Origin: Gemmatimonadaceae bacterium
GTDB lineage: Bacteria; Gemmatimonadota; Gemmatimonadetes; Gemmatimonadales; Gemmatimonadaceae
Assembly (NCBI GenBank): GCA_013820975.1
Contig: JACDHQ010000140.1
Location: 1-6,188, forward strand
Length of the DNA stretch: 6,188 nt
Direction: 5' to 3'
Shown here: positions 1 through 5,453 of the stretch, in pieces
Layout: each line of letters begins with the position of its first letter
Position numbering within the stretch: the first letter of the stretch is position 1
Translations under genes and position numbers: made by a program
The notes under the pieces: generated by a model
Told to the model about the DNA's origin: nothing
Databases searched by the model: none
The model's input: only the letters and a program-made list of their open reading frames with translations

Positions 1-138
1 GCGCAGGGCACGGCGTGTGCGCATGGGAACGCGTGCTTCGATGGTCCGATGCAGCGCCCGGATCCGCACGATCGTGCGGCCCGTCACCACGGCGCGAAGC
101 CGGCGTACGGCATCCTCGACTTCCGGCAGCTCCGGCAC
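1..138 (-). CDS. mutM: Formamidopyrimidine-DNA glycosylase (Fpg/MutM), N-terminal part, cut by the window edge
   Basis: Reading leftwards from a GTG at 138-136, the 46 visible codons begin (M)PELPEVEDAVRRLRAVVTG and stay open to base 1. This is the diagnostic start of the Fpg/Nei DNA glycosylases. After Met removal the N-terminal Pro is the Schiff-base nucleophile, and the following Glu assists in base excision and beta/delta-elimination. Fpg removes oxidised purines such as 8-oxoguanine in base excision repair. The GTG start is fixed by the PELPEVE motif and by a GAGGAG Shine-Dalgarno six bases upstream (145-150 on the plus strand). Most of the protein (the usual total is about 270-300 aa), including the H2TH and C-terminal zinc finger, lies outside the window, so Fpg and Nei cannot be fully separated. 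Exact PELPEVE favours Fpg. It is transcribed divergently from the gene at 222. Confidence 0.88.
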   Translation of the reverse strand, partial: MPELPEVEDAVRRLRAVVTGRTIVRIRALHRTIEARVPMRTRRALR

Positions 139-144
139 TGTGGC

Positions 145-150
145 CTCCTC
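145..150 (-). promoter_or_regulatory. Ribosome binding site of mutM
   Basis: GAGGAG on the minus strand, six bases before the GTG at 138. It decides in favour of this non-ATG start. Confidence 0.7.
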
Positions 151-165
151 GTCGCGTCACCGACC

Positions 166-193
166 TTGCGTCCCCTGCGCGAGCACCTACCTT
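166..193 (+). promoter_or_regulatory. Weak candidate promoter for the 222-989 gene
   Basis: TTGCGT (166-171) and TACCTT (188-193) are separated by 16 bases inside the 83-base divergent gap between mutM and the 255-aa gene. Both boxes match the sigma-70 consensus only partly. Transcription would start near 200, leaving a leader of about 20 bases. On the opposite strand the same region reads TAAGGT, so a shared or overlapping -10 for mutM is possible. This is a positional guess in GC-rich DNA. Confidence 0.22.
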
Positions 194-221
194 AGACCCA
201 CTCACCACCCCAATCGCCAGC

Positions 222-989
222 ATGGCGCGTCGCCCACAGCGCTCACTCCGCCACGAGTACGAACTGTACCTCGAGGAGGAGATCGAGAACTATAAAGAAT
301 CCGTGCCGCGAAGCGCGATCCTCAGCATCGGCGACGAGGCGGCGCGGAACCTGGCGACGGAAGCACAGACCGTGCTGACGGAGATGCTGCTCTGGGAGGA
401 GGTGGATCGCATCATCACCCGGCGGCTGCGCCTTCCCTCCTATTCGACCTGGCGCCGGCGCCGGTTGAAGCTGCACGCGGAGATCCGCCGCCCGGAGCAC
501 TGGGGAATGCAGCCTGACGATGCGCTGGTGCGTGCGGCGACGTCGGTCAGCAGCGGTCATGTGCTCGTCGCCGACGCGGAGCTCTCGGCACTGTACCTCG
601 CCGCCAACGGATGCGCCGTCACGGCAATCGCGGCCGACGAAGACGTGGTGCAGCGCGTGCTCGCGGCGGCGGCACACCTCGGCCTCTCGGAGCGCATTCA
701 TGGGGAGATCGGCAACCTCGAGAGCTGGATGCCGGATGCACCACTCAACGCCGTGGTGTGCGCGTCCCACCTGCTCGGCAACCTCTCCGTCGCCGTGCGT
801 GCGCAGGCGATCGCGCGCCTGCAGGGCGCGACGGCGGCTGGTGGCGTCCATGTCGTGCGCGACGTGGAGCGCACGCCCGGAGTGCTGATGCTGGAGGAGC
901 TGCGGAAGCGCTACCGGGACTGGGACGTCACCACCGTGTCCTCGTCGCCGACATCGGACACCTTTGTGGCGCGCAAGCTGGCATCCTGA
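222..989 (+). CDS. Conserved-looking protein with a degenerate methyltransferase-like C-terminal domain, function unknown
   Basis: A 255-aa soluble protein with no signal peptide or membrane segment. Residues 1-90 are charged and helical, with an acidic stretch around 13-25 and a basic WRRRRLK patch around 77-83. Residues 110-255 alternate hydrophobic strands and helices in the order of a class I SAM methyltransferase: strand 1 GHVLVADAE (112-120), helix LSALYLAANG, strand 2 CAVTAIAADED ending in acidic residues (139-141), then a motif-IV-like NAVVCASHLLGNL (176-188). The glycine-rich DxGxG loop that normally binds SAM reads VADAE, so it is eroded, and catalysis by the usual route is doubtful. 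The ATG at 222 was chosen because the reading frame upstream is Pro/Arg-rich low-grade sequence overlapping the divergent mutM. There is no clear Shine-Dalgarno, so translation may be leaderless or from a short leader. The gene itself looks real; its function is not assigned. Confidence 0.72.
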   Translation: MARRPQRSLRHEYELYLEEEIENYKESVPRSAILSIGDEAARNLATEAQTVLTEMLLWEEVDRIITRRLRLPSYSTWRRRRLKLHAEIRRPEHWGMQPDDALVRAATSVSSGHVLVADAELSALYLAANGCAVTAIAADEDVVQRVLAAAAHLGLSERIHGEIGNLESWMPDAPLNAVVCASHLLGNLSVAVRAQAIARLQGATAAGGVHVVRDVERTPGVLMLEELRKRYRDWDVTTVSSSPTSDTFVARKLAS

Positions 990-1255
990 CTCCCCCTGTG
1001 TCGGGAAGACACGTTCGTGGCAGTGTGCGACGTGTCATGATGCGACAGATGCGGCCATGCGCTGCGCGCATCGATCGCCGAAGTGCTTTCGCAGCAATGA
1101 GATACCTGCTGGGCGCCACCGGGCACCGCTCGTGCCTTGTACCGTATCGGCGATGCCGGATCGACCGGTCCGCCAGCAGGGCGCCGCGGCGAACCGTTCT
1201 CGTCGTCGGCGCCTCTGCACAGCGTCCCAGTGCCGCGCGCGAGCGCACCATCACC

Positions 1256-1429
1256 ATGCAGATGAAGGAACGCATCACGTCCCGGAAGCCCGCTCAGGCG
1301 ACGGAGCCAGTCGGCATCGTCATCTCGCGCGGGCGCGAGGTCGAGTCATCACCGGTGTTTGCTGCGTACATGTACGCGCCCGTCCCGGATGACGCCCTCG
1401 TTCCGATGCCAGCGCTCGCGGGCGCCTGA
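1256..1429 (+). CDS. Possible small hypothetical protein (57 aa)
   Basis: An open frame of 57 codons from ATG 1256, with a second in-frame ATG at 1262, ending in TGA at 1429. The N-terminus is basic (MQMKERITSRKP). The rest looks like a short ordered peptide: PVGIVISRGREVE, then PVFAAYMYAPVPDDALVP. Third codon positions are about 80 percent G or C, as expected for a real gene here, but random frames in GC-rich DNA can also look like this. There is no recognisable Shine-Dalgarno and no known domain. Support comes from the two-way terminator that starts 22 bases after the stop, although that may serve only the convergent histone-like gene. The frame is open further upstream, so an earlier start around 1038 cannot be excluded. 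I do not recognise the product. Confidence 0.38.
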   Translation: MQMKERITSRKPAQATEPVGIVISRGREVESSPVFAAYMYAPVPDDALVPMPALAGA

Positions 1430-1450
1430 CCGAGCCTCGAGAACGACGGA

Positions 1451-1500
1451 CAGGAAACAAAGAAGCCGGCGCGATTGCGCCGGCTTCCTTGTTTTTCCTG
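1451..1500. terminator. Bidirectional terminator between convergent genes
   Basis: The core stem GAAGCCGGCGC (1462-1472) pairs perfectly with GCGCCGGCTTC (1477-1487) around a GATT loop. The symmetry continues outwards: CAGGAAACAA (1451-1460) faces TTGTTTTTCCTG (1489-1500), with one mismatch (1461/1488) and two extra T. The plus strand gives a T-rich tail (TTGTTTTT) and the minus strand a weaker one (TTTGTTTCC). It sits 22 bases after the 57-aa frame and 8 bases after the end of the histone-like gene, so it can end transcription from both sides. Confidence 0.85.
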
Positions 1501-1507
1501 CTATCGG

Positions 1508-1726
1508 TTACTTCGCCTTGCGGGTCGACTTCCGCGCGGTCTTCTTCGCGCCGGTCTTCCGCGCGCCAGCGCGCTTCTTCGTCGCCGACTTGCGGGCGCC
1601 GGTCTTCTTCGCGCCGGCCTTGGCCGTACGCTTCTTCGTCGCGGACTTGCGGGCCGACGAGGTCTTCTTCGCGGTACGCTTCTTCGTCGCCGACTTGCGA
1701 CCCGCCTTCTTTTTTGCAGCTGCCAT
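1508..1726 (-). CDS. Histone H1-like, lysine/alanine-rich DNA-binding protein (72 aa)
   Basis: The 72 residues are almost entirely Lys, Ala, Arg, Thr, Ser and Gly, starting MAAAKKKAGRKSATKKRTAK and ending RKSTRKAK. There are no acidic residues, so the protein is very basic and probably disordered until bound to DNA. It resembles the C-terminal tail of eukaryotic histone H1 and bacterial Hc1/AlgP-like tails. The octapeptide RKSATKKR occurs three times (about residues 10-17, 26-33 and 45-52), separated by variable AK/TG linkers. The expected role is nucleoid compaction or nonspecific nucleic-acid binding; this is inferred from composition, not from a folded domain. The ATG at 1726 is preceded by GGAGAG seven bases upstream. 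A longer frame from 1822 adds 32 unrelated residues and is less likely. It is convergent with the 57-aa frame and divergent from tdh. Confidence 0.85.
   Translation of the reverse strand: MAAAKKKAGRKSATKKRTAKKTSSARKSATKKRTAKAGAKKTGARKSATKKRAGARKTGAKKTARKSTRKAK
1572..1699 (-). repeat. Three 23-bp direct repeats inside the histone-like gene
   Basis: Near-identical 23-base copies at 1572-1594, 1629-1651 and 1677-1699 (plus-strand form begins CGCTTCTTCGTCGC) encode the repeated RKSATKKR module. Spacing is 57 and 48 bases, both multiples of three, so gain or loss of a unit keeps the frame. Copies differ at one base (C or G at repeat position 15). Confidence 0.85.
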
Positions 1727-1810
1727 GATTGTACTCTCCGTGCGCTGGGATGGAGTTCTCCCGATTCCCCGGTGGATCGGCGAGACAGCGTGGGGCCAGC
1801 CCTCACGCCA

Positions 1811-1840
1811 CTTTGCGAACACCCAGCAGGGCCCGCAAAG
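1811..1840. promoter_or_regulatory. Interrupted 7-bp dyad upstream of the histone-like gene
   Basis: CTTTGCG (1811-1817) and CGCAAAG (1834-1840) are perfect inverted arms 16 bases apart, 85-114 bases upstream of the histone-like start. Arms of this size and spacing would suit a dimeric regulator. No known operator is recognised. Confidence 0.25.
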
Positions 1841-1883
1841 CTGATGGACGACGCTGTGCCTACCGCGTCATCGACTTCCCGTC

Positions 1884-2105
1884 CTGGGGCATGGTCACCT
1901 GCCCCGGTGCGTGGCCTGCTGTGGAACCATCGGCATATGCGAAGCGACGCGTCCACTCGGAAGAGTGCGGGCGCGTCGCGACAACTGGCGTGTCTTCGGG
2001 GGAGCAGAGGCGGGCCGAGCGCGTCGCCGCGTGGGACGCGGCGACCGGTCGAAGACCGGAGGGCTCGTGGGCGCGGCGGGCCGCGCAAACTGGAAAGCGT
2101 TTCAG
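1884..2105 (+). ncRNA. Candidate structured RNA: cluster of hairpins upstream of tdh
   Basis: Successive stems are seen directly. GGGGCA (1886-1891) pairs with TGCCCC (1900-1905). GCGACGCG (1944-1951) pairs with CGCGTCGC (1972-1979), enclosing CACTC/GAGTG (1954-1958/1963-1967) capped by GGAA, a GNRA tetraloop on the plus strand. A 10-bp stem (2023-2032/2036-2045) has a GGG loop. CGGTC/GACCG (2046-2050/2054-2058) has a GAA loop. Those last two can be enclosed by CGAGC/GCTCG (2016-2020/2063-2067), giving a three-way junction. GCGCGG/CCGCGC (2071-2076/2081-2086) follows, then a bulged stem at 2090-2105. It could be a long tdh leader or an independent RNA. It does not match RNase P RNA, tmRNA, SRP RNA or a glycine riboswitch as I remember their cores. 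GC-rich DNA forms stems by chance, hence the modest confidence. Confidence 0.3.
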
Positions 2106-2258
2106 GGTAGCGTTGTGTCGGGTGCGATCCGCGGAATCTTCGAGGGCGCTGCGACCTGCCTGCTTGCGCGCGAATATAGGACTGTCGCTACACGTGCGCA
2201 ATAGTGCGGCCACCGGCACTCGACACCGCCGATCTCCGCCATCCCTTCCCACCACGCA

Positions 2259-2273
2259 CCTCGCCATGCGAGG
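2259..2273 (+). promoter_or_regulatory. Small hairpin around an upstream in-frame ATG in the tdh leader
   Basis: CCTCGC (2259-2264) and GCGAGG (2268-2273) pair perfectly around a CAT loop. The ATG at 2266-2268 spans the loop and the first base of the 3' arm. This ATG is in frame with tdh, 25 codons before the chosen GTG start. Occlusion of the ATG supports the GTG at 2341 as the working start. A regulatory role is only a possibility. Confidence 0.3.
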
Positions 2274-2340
2274 TTTCGACCGCGTCCGACCGATCGTCGC
2301 CGCGTTTCCATCACCCACAACCGCAGCGGAGTCAACGCGC

Positions 2341-3366
2341 GTGAAAGCGCTGGTAAAGGCAGCAGCAGAACCGGGATTCGTCCTGCGTGACGTCCCCGAG
2401 CCCCGCATCCGGGATGACGAAGTCCTCATCCGCGTCCGCCGCGCTGGGGTTTGCGGCACCGACGTGCACATCTACGACTGGGACGCATGGGCACAGGGGC
2501 GGGTGAAGCCGCCGATCGTCGTCGGCCACGAGTTCGCCGGCGACGTGGTGCAGGTTGGCAAGCTCGTGACCGATGTGAAGGAGGGGGACCGCGTGACGGC
2601 GGAGGGTCATATCGTGGACGGGCGGTGTCTCCTCTGCCGAACCGGGAATGCCCACGTGTGCCCGCACACGAGGATCATCGGCGTCGACCGCGACGGCTGC
2701 TTCGCCGAATACATCGCGATGCCGGCGACGAACGTGTGGCACCTCGATGACAACGTCTCGTTCGACGTCGGTGGCATCCACGATCCGATGGGTAACGCCT
2801 TTCACACCGCCCTCACCGCCGAGATCCCGGGGGCGGCCGTGCTCGTGACCGGGTGCGGCCCGATCGGCCTGTTCGCCATCGGGATCTGCAAGGCGGCAGG
2901 GGCATCGCACATCATCGCGTCCGACGTGAACCCGCGCCGCCTGGAGCTGGCGACGCGCATGGGTGCCCACCGGGCTGTGCACCCGGGAGATGCCGCCGCG
3001 GCGGTGCGTGACGCCACAGCCGGTCTCGGCGTGGACGTGGTGCTCGAGATGTCCGGTGTCCACGCCGCCATCCACCAGGCGTTTGACCTCGTGCGCGTCG
3101 GCGGGCGGGTGCAGATGCTCGGCATTCCCGCCACGCCCATGGATGTGGACTTCGCCACCGAGGTGATATTCAAGGGCATCACGATCTACGGCGTCGTCGG
3201 CCGGCGGATGTACGACACCTGGATCCAGATGACCCGGTTCCTGCGCTCCGGCATGTTCGACCCCATGCCGGTCGTGACGCACCGGTTCGGCCTCGAGGAC
3301 GCCGACGAGGCAATCCGCGCCATCAAGAGTGGCGAGGCCGGCAAGGTCATCTTCGAAATCGCATAA
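2341..3366 (+). CDS. tdh: L-threonine 3-dehydrogenase (zinc, NAD-dependent)
   Basis: This cytoplasmic medium-chain dehydrogenase oxidises L-threonine to 2-amino-3-ketobutyrate using NAD+, the first step of threonine breakdown to glycine. The product is 341 aa, the same length as E. coli Tdh, and starts (M)KALVKAAAEPG. Visible landmarks are GVCGTDVHIYDWD with catalytic-zinc Cys38, GHE with His63 and Glu64, and EGH with His90, the position that tunes threonine specificity in E. coli. The Rossmann loop GCGPIG is at 171-176, with Asp195 placed to bind the NAD ribose. The structural-zinc lobe keeps Cys96, Cys99 and Cys107, but the first ligand position (93) is Asp. The GTG at 2341 is chosen by family length and a GCGGAG ribosome site nine bases upstream; an in-frame ATG at 2266 would add 25 unrelated residues. 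kbl follows after 19 bases in the same operon. Confidence 0.95.
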   Translation: MKALVKAAAEPGFVLRDVPEPRIRDDEVLIRVRRAGVCGTDVHIYDWDAWAQGRVKPPIVVGHEFAGDVVQVGKLVTDVKEGDRVTAEGHIVDGRCLLCRTGNAHVCPHTRIIGVDRDGCFAEYIAMPATNVWHLDDNVSFDVGGIHDPMGNAFHTALTAEIPGAAVLVTGCGPIGLFAIGICKAAGASHIIASDVNPRRLELATRMGAHRAVHPGDAAAAVRDATAGLGVDVVLEMSGVHAAIHQAFDLVRVGGRVQMLGIPATPMDVDFATEVIFKGITIYGVVGRRMYDTWIQMTRFLRSGMFDPMPVVTHRFGLEDADEAIRAIKSGEAGKVIFEIA

Positions 3367-3385
3367 CCGGAAGCGGCAGAGTCCC

Positions 3386-4591
3386 ATGGCACTCAACCAC
3401 GAATTCACGCAGGCCCTGCGGGCCCAACTCGACCAGCTGCGCGCCGACTCCGTTTACAAGCAGCTGCTGTATCTCGACTCGCCCCAGGACGCCCGCGTGC
3501 GGATCGAAGGGCATGGCGAGGTCATCATCCTCTCCTCCAATAACTACCTCGGCCTCACCAACGAGCCGTCGGTAGTCGAGGCGGGCATCGAGGCACTTCG
3601 CCGTTTCGGTGCCGGCACGGGCAGCGTGCGCTTCATCTGCGGGACGTTCACCATCCACCGTGAGCTGGAGGCAGCGCTGGCGGAGTTCGTCGGGTGCCCG
3701 TCGTCGCTCTCCTACGTCTCGGCGTGGAACGCAAACGAGGGGCTCACCGGGACGATCGTCGAGGAGGGGGACTTCGTCGTGTCCGATGCGCTCAACCACG
3801 CCTCGATCATCGACTCCATCCGCCTTGCCAAGACCGCAACCAGGTGCACGACCGGCGTGTACCGGCACAGCGACATGGATGACCTGCGGGCGAAGCTCGA
3901 GGCCAACAAGGGCGCGCGGCGCAAGCTGATCTGGACGGACGGCGTGTTCTCCATGGAAGGGTCGATCGCCCGGCTTCCCGACATCCTCCAGATCGCCCGC
4001 GACCATGGGGCGATCGTGATCGTGGACGACTCGCACGCGACCGGGGTCCTCGGGGCGGAAGGACGCGGGACGGCGGAACACTGCGGCGTGCTCGGCGAGG
4101 TGGACATCATCACCTCGACGCTGGGGAAGGCGCTGGGCGGTGCGGCCGGAGGGTTCGTCGCCGGCTCGGCCGAGCTGACCGACTACCTCACGCAGCGTTC
4201 GCGCCCCCAGCTGTTCTCCAATGCGCTGCCGCCGACGGTCGCGGCGAGCGCGCTCGAGGCGGTCAGGTTCACGAAGTCCAACCCCGAGCGAGTAAGCACG
4301 CTCCGCGCGAACGCCAGCTACTTCCGCGAACAGATCGTGGAGGCGGGGTTCAAGCCCCTGCCGGGCGAGACGCCGATCGTGCCGATCATCGTCGGCGCGA
4401 CGTCGGCGGCGATCCGGATGAGCGCCATGCTGCTGGCCGAGGGAGTGTTCGTGACCGGCTTCGGGTTTCCGGTCGTGCCCCAGGGGGAGGCGCGCGTCCG
4501 ATGCCAGATCTCCGCAGCGCACACGAAGGACGACCTCGATGCGGCAGTTCGCGCCTTCAAGACCGTCGGGCGAAAGCTGAACCTGGTCTGA
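3386..4591 (+). CDS. kbl: Glycine C-acetyltransferase (2-amino-3-ketobutyrate CoA ligase)
   Basis: This PLP enzyme cleaves 2-amino-3-ketobutyrate, the unstable product of Tdh, with CoA to give glycine and acetyl-CoA. The product is 401 aa, close to E. coli Kbl (398). Landmarks of the alpha-oxoamine synthase family are SSNNYLGL (50-57), GTGSVRFICGT (77-87), NHAS (137-140), DGVFSMEG (185-192), VDDSHATG (213-220) with the cofactor-binding Asp and His, and STLGKALGGAAGG, where Lys248 should form the Schiff base with PLP. SVRFICGT is typical of Kbl, whereas BioF usually reads differently there; adjacency to tdh settles the choice. The ATG at 3386 matches family length and lies 19 bases after the tdh stop, with only a poor GGAAG/AGAG ribosome site. 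Co-transcription with tdh and possibly substrate channelling of the labile intermediate are expected. Confidence 0.96.
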   Translation: MALNHEFTQALRAQLDQLRADSVYKQLLYLDSPQDARVRIEGHGEVIILSSNNYLGLTNEPSVVEAGIEALRRFGAGTGSVRFICGTFTIHRELEAALAEFVGCPSSLSYVSAWNANEGLTGTIVEEGDFVVSDALNHASIIDSIRLAKTATRCTTGVYRHSDMDDLRAKLEANKGARRKLIWTDGVFSMEGSIARLPDILQIARDHGAIVIVDDSHATGVLGAEGRGTAEHCGVLGEVDIITSTLGKALGGAAGGFVAGSAELTDYLTQRSRPQLFSNALPPTVAASALEAVRFTKSNPERVSTLRANASYFREQIVEAGFKPLPGETPIVPIIVGATSAAIRMSAMLLAEGVFVTGFGFPVVPQGEARVRCQISAAHTKDDLDAAVRAFKTVGRKLNLV

Positions 4592-4613
4592 CGACCGGCT
4601 GGTCCGGGGTCCA

Positions 4614-4645
4614 GCGGGGAGGGTGACGCCGGTCACCCTCCCCGC
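4614..4645 (+). terminator. 14-bp perfect hairpin after kbl, probable operon terminator without a T tail
   Basis: GCGGGGAGGGTGAC (4614-4627) and GTCACCCTCCCCGC (4632-4645) pair perfectly around GCCG, beginning 22 bases after the kbl stop. The bases after the stem are CGTTGCGTG, with no run of T. It is a strong pause or end site, or a 3'-end stabiliser, rather than a classical intrinsic terminator. Confidence 0.6.
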
Positions 4646-4734
4646 CGTTGCGTGACCAACCGAAGCGCCGCTTCGTCCACTTTCGCAGAGCCCGCCGCCT
4701 TCCTGGGCTCCGAACCCCTTGCCTTCGAGGCTTT

Positions 4735-5445
4735 ATGCGAACGCTCCGTGGCCTGCTGATGACCGCAGTCGCCCTGGTTGGTCTTTATCCCTCCACCGCC
4801 GACGCGCAGCAGGGACGCCCCTTTCAGGACGCGTGGTTCTGGGGCGTGAAGGGTGGCGGCATGCTCTACTCGACCGCCCGACTCGGTGTCACCGAGGGTG
4901 GCGACCTGGCGCTGTCGGCGCCTGCGAACCGCCACGCCCCGATGCTGGGCATCGAGTGGCTGATCACGCGCAGCCGCGGCGGCCTGTACGTCTCCTACGA
5001 ACAGAGCTTCCTCGACGAGATCGCCGGGTTCATCAATCTCTCCGATCCGGACAGCGCGGTGATTGCGATGAACGTATCGGACACGCGCCGCGTGAACCTC
5101 GCGGGCATGATCTTCCCGCCCGTCAACCGCTTCGTGCAGCCGTATGTCGGCATCGGGCTGGCCTACATGCAGGTGGCGAGCACGCACACGATCAACGGTG
5201 CCGACGCGTTCAACGACCCGGGCGAGGCGGAAGCATTCAGGACGTTCGTGATCGAGAACAAGGCGCAGTTCCAGCCGCTCGGCATCCTCGGTGTCCAGGC
5301 GCGGCTGCGTCCGTTCTCCGTGTTCTTCCAGGGCTCGGCCACCCCGTTCCGTGATGACTTCCTGCTGCGCGGCGGTCGCTCCTCGGTCGTGACGTACGAG
5401 ATCGGCATCCGGTACAACATCGGCACGTCGATCGAGCGGCTGTAG
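4735..5445 (+). CDS. Putative outer-membrane beta-barrel protein with signal peptide
   Basis: A 236-aa protein with a clear Sec signal: MRTLRGLLMTAVALVGLYPS followed by TADA|QQ, an A-x-A cleavage site after about residue 24. The mature part alternates short amphipathic strands, many ending in aromatics, with polar turns. Likely strands are AWFWGVKGGGMLY (33-45), PMLGIEWLIT (69-78), GGLYVSYEQ (82-90), RRVNLAGMIF (118-127), VQPYVGIGLAYMQVAS (134-149), QPLGILGVQAR (180-190), FSVFFQGSA (194-202) and VVTYEIGIRYNIG (218-230). About eight strands fit a small OmpA/OmpW-like barrel, but no family-specific motif is seen and the last residue is Leu rather than Phe. The ATG at 4735 is chosen because it begins the signal peptide; GAGG lies four bases upstream. 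The frame is open from 4648 but that stretch overlaps the edge of the kbl hairpin. Ligand and role are unknown. Confidence 0.78.
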   Translation: MRTLRGLLMTAVALVGLYPSTADAQQGRPFQDAWFWGVKGGGMLYSTARLGVTEGGDLALSAPANRHAPMLGIEWLITRSRGGLYVSYEQSFLDEIAGFINLSDPDSAVIAMNVSDTRRVNLAGMIFPPVNRFVQPYVGIGLAYMQVASTHTINGADAFNDPGEAEAFRTFVIENKAQFQPLGILGVQARLRPFSVFFQGSATPFRDDFLLRGGRSSVVTYEIGIRYNIGTSIERL

Positions 5446-5453
5446 AAAAAGCA

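Larger units (their letters stand above)
1727..2340. other. 614-base divergent intergenic region without a convincing protein gene
   Basis: This separates the histone-like gene (leftward) from tdh (rightward). Open frames on both strands are long only because stop codons are rare at this GC content; their translations are Arg/Pro/Ser-rich with no domain. It must hold both promoters, but I see no strong pair of boxes. It contains a cluster of inverted repeats at 1884-2105, a 7-bp dyad near the histone-like gene (1811-1840), and a hairpin around an upstream ATG (2259-2273), each listed separately. Confidence 0.6.

Noticed and set aside
15..221. N-terminal extension of the 222-989 gene from GTG 15
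   Set aside because: It overlaps the oppositely oriented mutM coding start, and its translation is Arg/Pro/Ala-rich with no domain.
998..1071. Small hairpins after the 255-aa gene (GTGTC/GACAC at 998-1012, ATGCGC/GCGCAT at 1057-1071) as a terminator
   Set aside because: Stems are only 5-6 bp with no T run; expected by chance in GC-rich DNA.
1727..1732. TACAAT on the minus strand just before the histone-like start, resembling a -10 box
   Set aside because: It ends too close to the ATG, so transcription would begin inside the gene, and no -35 is present at the right distance.
1991..2010. CTTCGG tetraloop plus GGGAGCAGAGG, resembling the SRP RNA apical domain
   Set aside because: The stem beyond the C-G closing pair does not form, and the asymmetric-loop sequences of SRP RNA are absent.
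1729..2340. 204-codon N-terminal extension of Tdh
   Set aside because: Tdh is complete at 341 aa from GTG 2341; the extension is low-grade sequence that stays open only because stops are rare at this GC content.
3347..4636. 429-codon open frame antisense to kbl
   Set aside because: A shadow frame of a strongly conserved enzyme; its translation has no recognisable domain. The frame antisense to tdh (2332-3408) is rejected for the same reason.
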